Shown: positions 38,752 to 45,523 of the stretch, one piece after another
Layout of the letters: every line of letters begins with the position of its first letter
How positions within the stretch are numbered: the stretch's first letter is position 1
Source: Sulfolobus tengchongensis
GTDB taxonomy: Archaea; Thermoproteota; Thermoprotei_A; Sulfolobales; Sulfolobaceae
DNA: 64,000 bases
Assembly (NCBI RefSeq): GCF_036967215.1
Contig: NZ_CP146016.1
Span: forward strand, 586,501-650,500
Reading direction: 5' to 3'
Notes under the pieces: generated by a model
What the model was told of the DNA's origin: nothing
The model's database searches: none
Seen by the model: the letters and a program-made list of their open reading frames with translations, nothing else
Program-made: the position numbers and the translations under genes

Positions 38752-39645
38752 ATGATATATAGACTTAGGAACGTTAAGGAAGGAACTATTGCACTTACCT
38801 TTGATAAAGTAGTTGACGTCTATGATGATGAAGGTAATCCACTCAATTCATGGTTTGATGGAGAGAAATTATATGTGAGAGTTGATAAGCGAACTGACCT
38901 CTTTCTAATAGAGACCGATAATCCCATAAATGATCCCTACGAGGTGTTTGAACTATATTACGACTCTAGCCATAAGAATCAGTTTGAACTTCTTGACGGT
39001 AGCGATTCCATAGAAAATAGTAAAAACACCATAATTAGAATAATTTCTAAGAAAGAAGTGGAAGCTCCATTTACTATGGAAGTTGAAGCATATTATGAAG
39101 GGGAAGCGGATAATCAGATTATTGGCTTCCTATCTGAGAGAAACTTCTCCACCCATGTATGTCATGGAAAGTTTTTAGGTGGATATGGAGATTATTACGC
39201 TAAAGGTTATGCTGTCGCCTTTAATCCAAATTATTCGAAAAAAGTTTTGTTCCTAACTGAAAACGACTGCGTTAATACCAACATCGATATTCCTAGGGGT
39301 AATTACAAGCTTACAATTTATGTAGAGAAGGATAAAACTACGTTAACTATAAACGGTCAACCTCTCATTAGTCCTATACCTAATAAAACCTCGGGTTATA
39401 TTTACTTCTCTGGGAATACTGGTGAACTCACATCTAAGCAAAAGTTAATTAGAATTAAAGTAATTAAAGATCTTGTAGACTATATTACAGAGAAGCCGAG
39501 ACATGTAGGTTTTTCTAACATTAAATTAAAGAACTTCAAGGGGATTAGTGAAGGTGAACTTTCAAATTTAGATTTATGTAACGTCATCTTGGGTTCAAAT
39601 AATGCTGGGAAGACAACCCTTTTAGAGGGGTTTGGGTCTCATTGA
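38752..39645 (+). pseudogene. ATPase gene with N-terminal beta domain, cut by IS insertion
   Basis: The frame gives 297 aa, but the native part ends at about 39626. Residues 90-235 form a lectin-like or laminin-G-like beta domain. From residue 253 an ABC/OLD-type ATPase begins: FSNIKLKNFKGISEGEL, then the Walker A motif ILGSNNAGKTTLLEG. The protein stops eleven residues past the P-loop lysine because the right end of the tnpB element supplies GFGSH and a stop. Signature, Walker B and any nuclease domain are missing. No 3' part is visible beyond the nested elements. OLD-family ATPases are frequent in antiviral systems. Confidence 0.75.
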
Positions 39646-40743
39646 ATTTCATATATTTTGTATTCAACTCTCAACCCTTGGACTTCACCGAAGTCGCGAA
39701 TGTTCATCCCTCTCCGTCCCATTAGGGGAATAACCCCACTCACCCTAAAAGGGTGAGGAAACCCCCACATCTTGAAGTTAAACCTACTCAAGTACTTCTT
39801 GAAGATATTTAATGATGCGTTAAATTGCCTATCTAAGGTGAACCCACATTTCCCACACCTAAAGGTCTTGCCAACCATTCGGGAATTAACCCATCCACAT
39901 CTGGGGCAAGACCTAGATGTAAAACGTGGGTTCACCTCAACAACCCTACAATTATACAATGAAGCCTTATACTTCAACACATTAATCAACTTCCTCCATA
40001 CAGTCTTTGATAACTTCCTTGACAAAGAATCGTTAGCATCCTCAAACATTCCCTGTTTATTAAGCTTTTCAAAAACTAAAACGTGGTGATGATACAAGCA
40101 GAGAATTAGATTAGCCAGCTTATGAACAAGGTCATTAACCCTATTCTTTTCTCGGTGAGAGTACTTAACCAACAATCTCTTTCCAGCCTTGAATTTTTTA
40201 GAAGCTAGAGACTGAACCTTACTCCTCTTCCTCTGCATTGTATATTTCAAGGAATAAAGTTGTTTCAATGAAACTGTTACGAACTTCTCACCATCATAAC
40301 CATCTAGAGAGAATAGGTTTGAGTCAAAGGCAACAACTTCTAGGGGTGTTGTTGTTTGTAGTTCCTTTCTGAAGACTAAATACACTTTATCCTCCTTGAT
40401 TATTGGTTCTGTTAATTCAAAGCCTTCAACCCTCTTTGAGAACCACTCATTATTCCATGAGTATGTTATGTATTCGTGAGGTTTGACTGTTATCCTAACG
40501 CTTTTTCCTATAATTCTTCTTAGTGTTGTTTTTATTCTTACGTAGGCTTTCTTTACTAGTGGTGGTTTGTATTCAGCTTTTCCTTTTTCAAATCTTCTTC
40601 TCCACGATTCTAGGATCGAGAATGTGTCGTGTATTGCTTGGTCTATGTAGCGTTCAGTAATAAATCTTTCTGTCAAAAATTTTGCATACTCATGACTACC
40701 GTTGAGCACGAGGACCTCAATTCCTCGTGCTCTCAAGGCAAGG
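39627..40743 (-). mobile_element. IS200/IS605-family tnpB element, interrupted at its left end
   Basis: The right end ATGAGACCCAAACCCC lies at 39627-39642 inside the ATPase gene; it is shared with the relic ending at 280. The left end carries the hairpin gagcacgagga / tcctcgtgctc (about 40702-40730) and is then cut by an IS110 element. No tnpA is present, so this is an IS1341-type element that depends on a transposase elsewhere. The 3' end of tnpB plus the right end should encode the guide RNA scaffold, with the guide taken from the ATPase gene flank. Confidence 0.75.
39639..40736 (-). CDS. tnpB: TnpB RNA-guided nuclease
   Basis: A 365-aa protein. The RuvC-like parts are visible: VVAFDSNLFSLDGYDG (first Asp), VLVFEKLNKQGM (Glu) and LDRQFNASLNIF (last Asp). 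The zinc finger is SCPRCGWVNSRMVGKTFRCG. TnpB uses an RNA from the element's right end to cut matching DNA, which helps keep the element in place. The first dozen residues read through the left-end hairpin, so the real start is probably a GTG or later codon near VLNGSHEYAKF. The catalytic residues look intact, so it could be active. Confidence 0.85.
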   Translation of the reverse strand: MRARGIEVLVLNGSHEYAKFLTERFITERYIDQAIHDTFSILESWRRRFEKGKAEYKPPLVKKAYVRIKTTLRRIIGKSVRITVKPHEYITYSWNNEWFSKRVEGFELTEPIIKEDKVYLVFRKELQTTTPLEVVAFDSNLFSLDGYDGEKFVTVSLKQLYSLKYTMQRKRSKVQSLASKKFKAGKRLLVKYSHREKNRVNDLVHKLANLILCLYHHHVLVFEKLNKQGMFEDANDSLSRKLSKTVWRKLINVLKYKASLYNCRVVEVNPRFTSRSCPRCGWVNSRMVGKTFRCGKCGFTLDRQFNASLNIFKKYLSRFNFKMWGFPHPFRVSGVIPLMGRRGMNIRDFGEVQGLRVEYKIYEIQ

Positions 40744-40748
40744 GGAGA

Positions 40749-41750
40749 TCAAGCATTAGGATCAAAAGGCTTATTATGATAACAAACACTCCACACTATT
40801 CTAGCTAACTTCCTTGTGCAAGCAACAACAAGCTTCTTATGAGGAACCTTATCCTTCCTCTCATCATAATACTTAACTATAACTGGATTATTACGATGCA
40901 AAAGTATTCCTAAAACAGCTAGGTAAAACATCTTCCTCAAGTACTTATCACCACGTTTCGAAATACCATGTGAAACAATCCTTGTGCCACTTCTCTCAGT
41001 GACAGGATCTAAACCACAATAAGCAACAAACTTCTCCGCCTTCTTAAAACGTGAGAAATCACCAACCCTAGCTAAAATAACAGCAGCAGTAATTAACCCA
41101 ATACCCGGAATAGTAAAGATCACGTGATCTTTAGGAACTACCTCCTCAATCCTCTTCAACAACTCCCTCTTCATATCCTCAAGTTCAAGAAGCTGTCTTG
41201 CTATTCCCCTTAACTCATATATTACAGCCTCAGCATATTGCAACTTCAAGTACTCCTCGTTATACTCGTATTTTCCCTCTACGATTTCCCTTAATCTCTT
41301 CTTCGTTATTTTGTCATCATCATCTACCATTATTATTGTTCTTTTGAATCTGTTCTTGTACCTTATTATCTCCCCATCAAGAAATTCTAAATATGATACT
41401 AGTTCTTTCAAGTTGTTTAATTCTATCGGTTTTCCCTCACTTGCCATATTTGCTAATTTCTCTGCGTCATTATAATCGCTTTTCTTCCTTGGATCCTTGT
41501 TTCTAGCTAGTACGTTGGGGCTTATTAGTAGTACCTTGTGACCTCTTATTTTTAGCCAAGATGCCAGCCTTGTGCTATAAGTTGCAGTTGCCTCTATTAC
41601 CACTGTATCATCTTGTATTTCCTCCTCTAGCTTTTTCAAGCCCTGTATGTTATTTTGGAATTTTGTCTTCCTCCCCTTGCTATCTCTTAACACGTAACAT
41701 TTCAATTCTTTCTTATCTATATCTATTCCTATTATCCCCATGTTAATCAC
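40749..41750 (-). CDS. IS110-family DEDD transposase
   Basis: A 333-aa recombinase. The N-terminal RuvC-like domain has GIIGIDIDKKELKCYV, VVIEATATYSTRLASWL and RKKSDYNDAEKLANM (the D-x-x-DA motif). The C-terminal transposase_20 domain has FTIPGIGLITAAVILARVG, FVAYCGLDPVTERSGT, and the conserved serine region GISKRGDKYLRKMFYLAVL. All parts look intact. IS110 enzymes use a bridge RNA from the element to pick donor and target sites. Confidence 0.9.
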   Translation of the reverse strand: MINMGIIGIDIDKKELKCYVLRDSKGRKTKFQNNIQGLKKLEEEIQDDTVVIEATATYSTRLASWLKIRGHKVLLISPNVLARNKDPRKKSDYNDAEKLANMASEGKPIELNNLKELVSYLEFLDGEIIRYKNRFKRTIIMVDDDDKITKKRLREIVEGKYEYNEEYLKLQYAEAVIYELRGIARQLLELEDMKRELLKRIEEVVPKDHVIFTIPGIGLITAAVILARVGDFSRFKKAEKFVAYCGLDPVTERSGTRIVSHGISKRGDKYLRKMFYLAVLGILLHRNNPVIVKYYDERKDKVPHKKLVVACTRKLARIVWSVCYHNKPFDPNA

Positions 41751-41915
41751 ACTTATATGTTGTGGTTACCCCGTGTGGGGTTCCACATTGTTCAAGTTCG
41801 ATTTTTACCATGGGGTGTTTTAATGAGGGGGAGATCACGCTACACATGGTGCATTTATGCACAAGTTGTTTGCCGATCATCCCCCTCATGCTGGGATTAA
41901 ATTATACTCCCAGCT
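41751..41915 (-). ncRNA. Candidate bridge RNA of the IS110 element
   Basis: The non-coding stretch 5' of the transposase folds well by eye on the minus strand: gctgggag/ctcccagc-type hairpin at 41891-41915, a long stem gaggggga (near 41885) with tccccctc (near 41832), an inner hairpin gtgcataaatgcac, and gtggaacccc / ggggtaaccac near the start codon. The inner sequence gggggagatcacgc resembles the insertion site aggggagatcaagc, as expected for a target-binding loop. IS110-group bridge RNAs sit in this position. Confidence 0.5.
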
Positions 41916-41920
41916 TAATA

Positions 41921-42214
41921 TTACTTATATAAGTGTTTTGCTAGGTTGTGTTTGTTTTCCTTCATTAAGTGTTCTCTTAGTTCTTTATACACGTCTTTCT
42001 TTTTTGGTAGGATTGCCTTTATTATTCTCTTGTCTTTTCTTATTGTGATTTTTGGGAATACGTATTTTATTCCTTTGTTTAGTAGTTGTTTGTATGCTTG
42101 TATTAACTCTTTGCTTTTCTCCCTCTCGTTGTTTTTATTGTGTATGTTAGGTGTAGGTATTGTGTTTCTGGTTGGAATGTTTTGATTCTCAAGTTCTTTT
42201 GCATTTTTTATCAC
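41921..42214 (-). CDS. Short Lys/Asn-rich ORF, possibly IS debris
   Basis: A 97-aa open frame with a very basic composition (NNEREKSKELIQAYKQLL, ILPKKKDVYKELREHL). It resembles no family I know. Its A/T-skewed codon use looks like the first halves of crenarchaeal transposases, and it abuts the IS110 element, so it is probably a fragment. The region 42215-42490 has nothing else I can name. Confidence 0.25.
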   Translation of the reverse strand: MIKNAKELENQNIPTRNTIPTPNIHNKNNEREKSKELIQAYKQLLNKGIKYVFPKITIRKDKRIIKAILPKKKDVYKELREHLMKENKHNLAKHLYK

Positions 42215-42494
42215 TTTATTTCTTTTTGTAATTTTTCCGCGCTATATAATTCTCAGAGAGTGAGGTGAAAGTATTGTTGGTGAGATTTGGGTTCTTGTCT
42301 AATCTTTTTACTGGTGTTATTACTATACCCCTTTTCTTTTTTTCCCATGTATTCTTGTTAAGGTTTTGTTTGTATGATATTTCTAGTCTTTCTTATTTTG
42401 GTCTAAGTATTGTAAAGGGATTTGTTCATAAAATATAGAAACTTTATGGTAAAAAGAAAACAGTTTTTCCACGACCTCGTTAACCTTAAGTTAT

Positions 42495-42518
42495 ATATAC
42501 TATGAATTCATAGTATAT
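42495..42518. promoter_or_regulatory. 24-bp perfect palindromic operator
   Basis: ATATACTATGAA followed by its exact reverse complement. It lies between the TATA-like agttatata and the ATG at 42522, where a bound dimer would block transcription. The downstream gene pair looks like a toxin-antitoxin remnant, and autoregulation would fit. Confidence 0.6.
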
Positions 42519-42521
42519 GTT

Positions 42522-42809
42522 ATGAAACTTCAGGTTATTGGAAATTACATTTACATTACCATGTGGGATAGGCAACACAGAAGACCTAGAAGGTTTTATT
42601 TAGGGAGGAAAGAGGAGTTGAAGAGATGGGAGGAGTTATTCTATTTCGCCAAAGAATTGAAGGTCTCTAAGGAGGAGATAGATGACTATCTTAAGTACTA
42701 TTACGACAAGGAAAAAGGAATAACAAAAGATGAATACATCATTATGTCATTGGTCATTGGTGAAATGTTTTGGAGTGGAAATATAAAGAGGTTATCAGGA
42801 AAGCAATAA
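42522..42809 (+). CDS. Small protein upstream of a nucleotidyltransferase
   Basis: A 95-aa basic and aromatic-rich protein (MKLQVIGNYIYITMWDRQHR, RRFYLGRKEELKRWEELFYF). No family is recognised. The ATG directly follows a perfect palindrome. The gene end overlaps, in another frame, the start of a nucleotidyltransferase fragment by 40 bases. Two-gene units of a small protein and a MNT/AbiEii-type nucleotidyltransferase are usually toxin-antitoxin systems, so an antitoxin or partner role is possible. Confidence 0.55.
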   Translation: MKLQVIGNYIYITMWDRQHRRPRRFYLGRKEELKRWEELFYFAKELKVSKEEIDDYLKYYYDKEKGITKDEYIIMSLVIGEMFWSGNIKRLSGKQ

Positions 42810-42928
42810 GAATGATTACTAAGTTCTATCCAGATTACGCGTTAATAGGAAGATTTGCGAGGAACTTTTACGCTATACCAGAGACTACCTTAGATGTGGA
42901 TTTTCTCCTGACTTCTCCACGCCCTTAA
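42770..42928 (+). pseudogene. Truncated nucleotidyltransferase
   Basis: A frame open from 42764 with a TTG at 42770 (and ATG at 42812) reads FYPDYALIGRFARNFYAIPE then TTLDVDFLL. This is the N-terminal part of a nucleotidyltransferase fold: ALIGR/GG, then ETTLDVDF with the D-x-D metal site. It then runs into foreign sequence (TSPRP stop) near 42905, where the cttctccacgccctt block and an inverted gcgggcagaaat motif mark an old IS end. The rest of the enzyme is missing. Confidence 0.65.
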
Positions 42929-43142
42929 AAAGGTGAAGATTTCTGCCCGCAATTTTTGTAAATTTCGAAAACCCCATATAGCTCACCAATTAGTGAGAGA
43001 TTGTGTGACAAATCCGTGTAGTTTCAATGGAAAGGCACAGACAAAAGCGGTAACATCATCAAAAATGACGATAACGGCATTACAACAATAGCAACAATAA
43101 TAAAATAAATAAATAAAAAATATTACAATTAAAAAATGAGTG
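42929..43142. other. Intergenic region at the end of the type III operon
   Basis: It contains an inverted copy of the gcgggcagaaat motif near 42940 and a fragment aatttcgaaaacccc resembling family B arms. It marks the edge between IS debris and the CRISPR genes. Confidence 0.35.
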
Positions 43143-43925
43143 CTATAACAAGTCGCTTAATGGTTTGAATACGGGTTTCGCAGTGATATCCCTAACTTCG
43201 GCAAATTCGCTCTCTTTCGTATCCAACTTAATGTATCCAATGCCTCTAGACTTACTTCCACCAATAAATGTTCCAACATTTGCCATAAACCTGAGCGTAT
43301 CTAACCACTCCTTAATGTAATCTCGCAGTATTAAGTTAACGTTAACGCTGTTAACGTCAACTATATGTTCTGTATACAAATGCCTTTCAAGTACCTTTTT
43401 GCTTTTCCTATCTATAACTGCATGAGTTCTACTCAAAACTCCACTGTAGACAATACTATCTGAAATTGTTATGGAACCTGCAAAATACTCACTTCCGTAA
43501 ATTTTCTCCACTGGACAATTCCACATCTCCACCAATTTAGCGAACTCAGTTTTCTTATCGTGACTCCTATCATTTTTACTTATTATACCTTTAGCAATGG
43601 CAACCTTAACTACGTCATTATCGCAATCAGTAATATTCTTTACGCACTCCTCTATACTTGAAGAATAGACTGTGTAAATCTGGTTTACTCTGTCTTCACT
43701 TACGCTGTGATTGTTAAAGTGAGATTGGCTATTCACCAGCATCTCAGTAACCCTTCTGAATACTCCTTTCCAGCTACTGAAGGGGATCAGATAGTAAATT
43801 GAACCTTGCTCATCAATTTGGTAAAGAGCCTCCAATAAATTGGACTCTTGTTTTGTTCCTCCAACTCTGAACCCATATGGCATATTAAACTTTAATTTAA
43901 ATATGTATATCATTTTCTCTCTCAC
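43143..43925 (-). CDS. Type III Cas7-like RAMP (Csm5-like), last gene of operon
   Basis: A 260-aa RAMP-superfamily protein. The C-terminal glycine-rich loop GTFIGGSKSRGIGYIKL and the N-terminal PYGFRVGGTKQ with IPFSSWKGVFRRVTEML mark a Cas7/Csm3-5 fold. RTHAVIDRKSKKVLERHLYT is the usual central hairpin. It probably caps or extends the crRNA backbone. No D-x-P nuclease signature is seen ahead of the SSWKG motif, so target cleavage is unlikely. Its start overlaps the upstream gene by ATGA. Confidence 0.8.
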   Translation of the reverse strand: MREKMIYIFKLKFNMPYGFRVGGTKQESNLLEALYQIDEQGSIYYLIPFSSWKGVFRRVTEMLVNSQSHFNNHSVSEDRVNQIYTVYSSSIEECVKNITDCDNDVVKVAIAKGIISKNDRSHDKKTEFAKLVEMWNCPVEKIYGSEYFAGSITISDSIVYSGVLSRTHAVIDRKSKKVLERHLYTEHIVDVNSVNVNLILRDYIKEWLDTLRFMANVGTFIGGSKSRGIGYIKLDTKESEFAEVRDITAKPVFKPLSDLL

Positions 43926-44881
43926 CTTAACTTCTCCAATAACGATTTGAGATCGTCTATCTTGAGAATGAAATTTAGACCTCCAGGCATTACCTTATTG
44001 AAATCCTTTCCACTCTCCACGTAAATTAATGATCCCTCTTTTATGGTCTTAAATACTGGCTTCTGCCCGGAGAGACTATCAGTTGTGAACCAGCCAGAGT
44101 AATATGAAGTGTCGCCTATTATTAATTGAGTTCCGTTAATAGTTTTGACCTTAAAGAATTCCTTTCCAAAGAGTAATGGAATGCAAGGGGAAAGGCAGTA
44201 AGATAATCCCTTGGGTTCATCAAACGTAATATCCTTAACCTTTTCAACTCTGACTAAACTACCCGCTCTGCTTTTCCCTCTACCTACTTTTATGTAACTC
44301 TTATTTATAACGTCTATAACCTCACTATCTGACGACGTTAAAGTCCACATCTGATCGCCAAACTTCTTATATTCATATGCGAATAGCATTTGGTGATATG
44401 AGGATGCCGTTTGCTTATCTATGGCTACGTGCATTAGTATACTCGATTCTGGAACGTATTGCTCATAGTAATTTACTCCTTCCCTCATATCTAAACACTC
44501 ACTGTTAGCGTTAACGAGCCTTATTAGGGTACCTATTTTGGGTTTTCCCTCTCCTTCCAATTTTAGCGCTTTACCTATATCACCACTGTCCAATTCCTTT
44601 TCCTTTTGACTCAATATTCCCTTCACTTCAGCGAAACACCTCCCTTTTCTCTTAGTAGCTGGGCTGAAGTAGTGAGCTGGCAACGTATCTTTAGGATAGG
44701 CAGGAGATGCGTAGAAGTTTAAATCCAATTTTCCCTTTTGATAATAGTATTCCGCTAAGATTGCACCTCTCAATGTAGTAGCTGGAATGTAATCGGTTAC
44801 TGAGAAGTAGTAGTTCTTGATTTTCCTCATCTGCGTTGTTATATATCCCTTAACTTCCAATTTAACTAAGGAAAACTGCAT
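43922..44881 (-). CDS. csx10: Csx10-like Cas5-group RAMP protein
   Basis: A 319-aa protein. SVTDYIPATTLRGAILAEYY opens a RAMP fold, and SYIKVGRGKSRAGSLVRVE is the glycine-rich loop in the middle of the protein, as in Csx10/Cas5 of type III-D rather than at the C-terminus. It would bind the 5' tag of crRNA and join Cas10. Overlaps the next gene by four bases and starts six bases after the stop of the upstream gene. Confidence 0.75.
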   Translation of the reverse strand: MQFSLVKLEVKGYITTQMRKIKNYYFSVTDYIPATTLRGAILAEYYYQKGKLDLNFYASPAYPKDTLPAHYFSPATKRKGRCFAEVKGILSQKEKELDSGDIGKALKLEGEGKPKIGTLIRLVNANSECLDMREGVNYYEQYVPESSILMHVAIDKQTASSYHQMLFAYEYKKFGDQMWTLTSSDSEVIDVINKSYIKVGRGKSRAGSLVRVEKVKDITFDEPKGLSYCLSPCIPLLFGKEFFKVKTINGTQLIIGDTSYYSGWFTTDSLSGQKPVFKTIKEGSLIYVESGKDFNKVMPGGLNFILKIDDLKSLLEKLR

Positions 44882-44887
44882 TTCAAA

Positions 44888-45505
44888 TCACCACAAGAAC
44901 GATGAGAGTGAGCTCAAAATGCTATTCATCTCACTATCGCATTTGACTTTAACGCATATGTTGTTGTTGACCTTTACATCTATCATTGCGTTTCTACCCA
45001 ATCTCCAATACCTTAATGCTAGGAGCGAGTATAATAGTAACTTTAACAGTCTCTCACCACATATTTGATTATAGTAAATTGTGAAGTTGAGCTCTGTATT
45101 TGGAGGAATAACCTCCTGCGTGAATAGGCTACCTCTTTTGGCCTTCTGCGTCTTATCATCTATTGAAACCCTAGTAATTAGGAACTTATTTATTTTTGAG
45201 ATATCGGTATTTGAGACTATGGTGAAACAACCTCCATCTTTAGAGTCTGGATATCCAAATAACGAACAAACATCACATGGCTTTGTATTGTGTTTCATTT
45301 TTATGTTACTGGGTTCGATTTCACCGCAAGATGAAAATCCTGGGGGTAAGAGATTGTGTATTGCAGTTCTCATAGCGCCTTTCAGGGATGATGGAGGTAC
45401 TCCAAAAACGTTTAGGGGAATATCAGCGGAGCCTATTGTGCTTCCACCACCTACGGTTAGCGATGTTAAATTTCTTATAGATACATTTATTGTAAGGTAA
45501 GTCAT
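44888..45505 (-). CDS. Short Cas7-like RAMP protein (Csm3-type)
   Basis: A 205-aa protein. It has LTVGGGSTIGSADIPLN followed by GVPPSSLKGAMRTAI, where the Asp ahead of I-P matches the position of the catalytic Asp of Csm3 (D-x-P). CDVCSLFGYP is the common type III Cas7 zinc-binding segment. It is shorter than the other paralogues and lacks an obvious C-terminal glycine loop. If the Asp assignment is right, it may be one of the target-RNA cleaving subunits. Confidence 0.75.
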   Translation of the reverse strand: MTYLTINVSIRNLTSLTVGGGSTIGSADIPLNVFGVPPSSLKGAMRTAIHNLLPPGFSSCGEIEPSNIKMKHNTKPCDVCSLFGYPDSKDGGCFTIVSNTDISKINKFLITRVSIDDKTQKAKRGSLFTQEVIPPNTELNFTIYYNQICGERLLKLLLYSLLALRYWRLGRNAMIDVKVNNNICVKVKCDSEMNSILSSLSSFLW

Positions 45506-45523
45506 TTAATACCACCTCACTTT

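Larger units (their letters stand above)
40744..41925 (-). mobile_element. IS110-family element (ISC1190-like)
   Basis: A DEDD transposase plus about 170 bases of structured non-coding sequence on its 5' side. It is inserted in the left end of the tnpB element, at cttgccttgagag next to ctcccc. The 3' edge lies within a few bases of the transposase stop; the 5' edge is less sure. The length agrees with the roughly 1.2-kb ISC1190 from memory. No terminal inverted repeats are seen, as expected for IS110. Confidence 0.7.

Noticed and set aside
41921-42214. TnpA or antitoxin identity for the 97-aa Lys-rich ORF
   Set aside because: No HUH, Tyr or other family motif is visible; it is kept only as possible IS debris.
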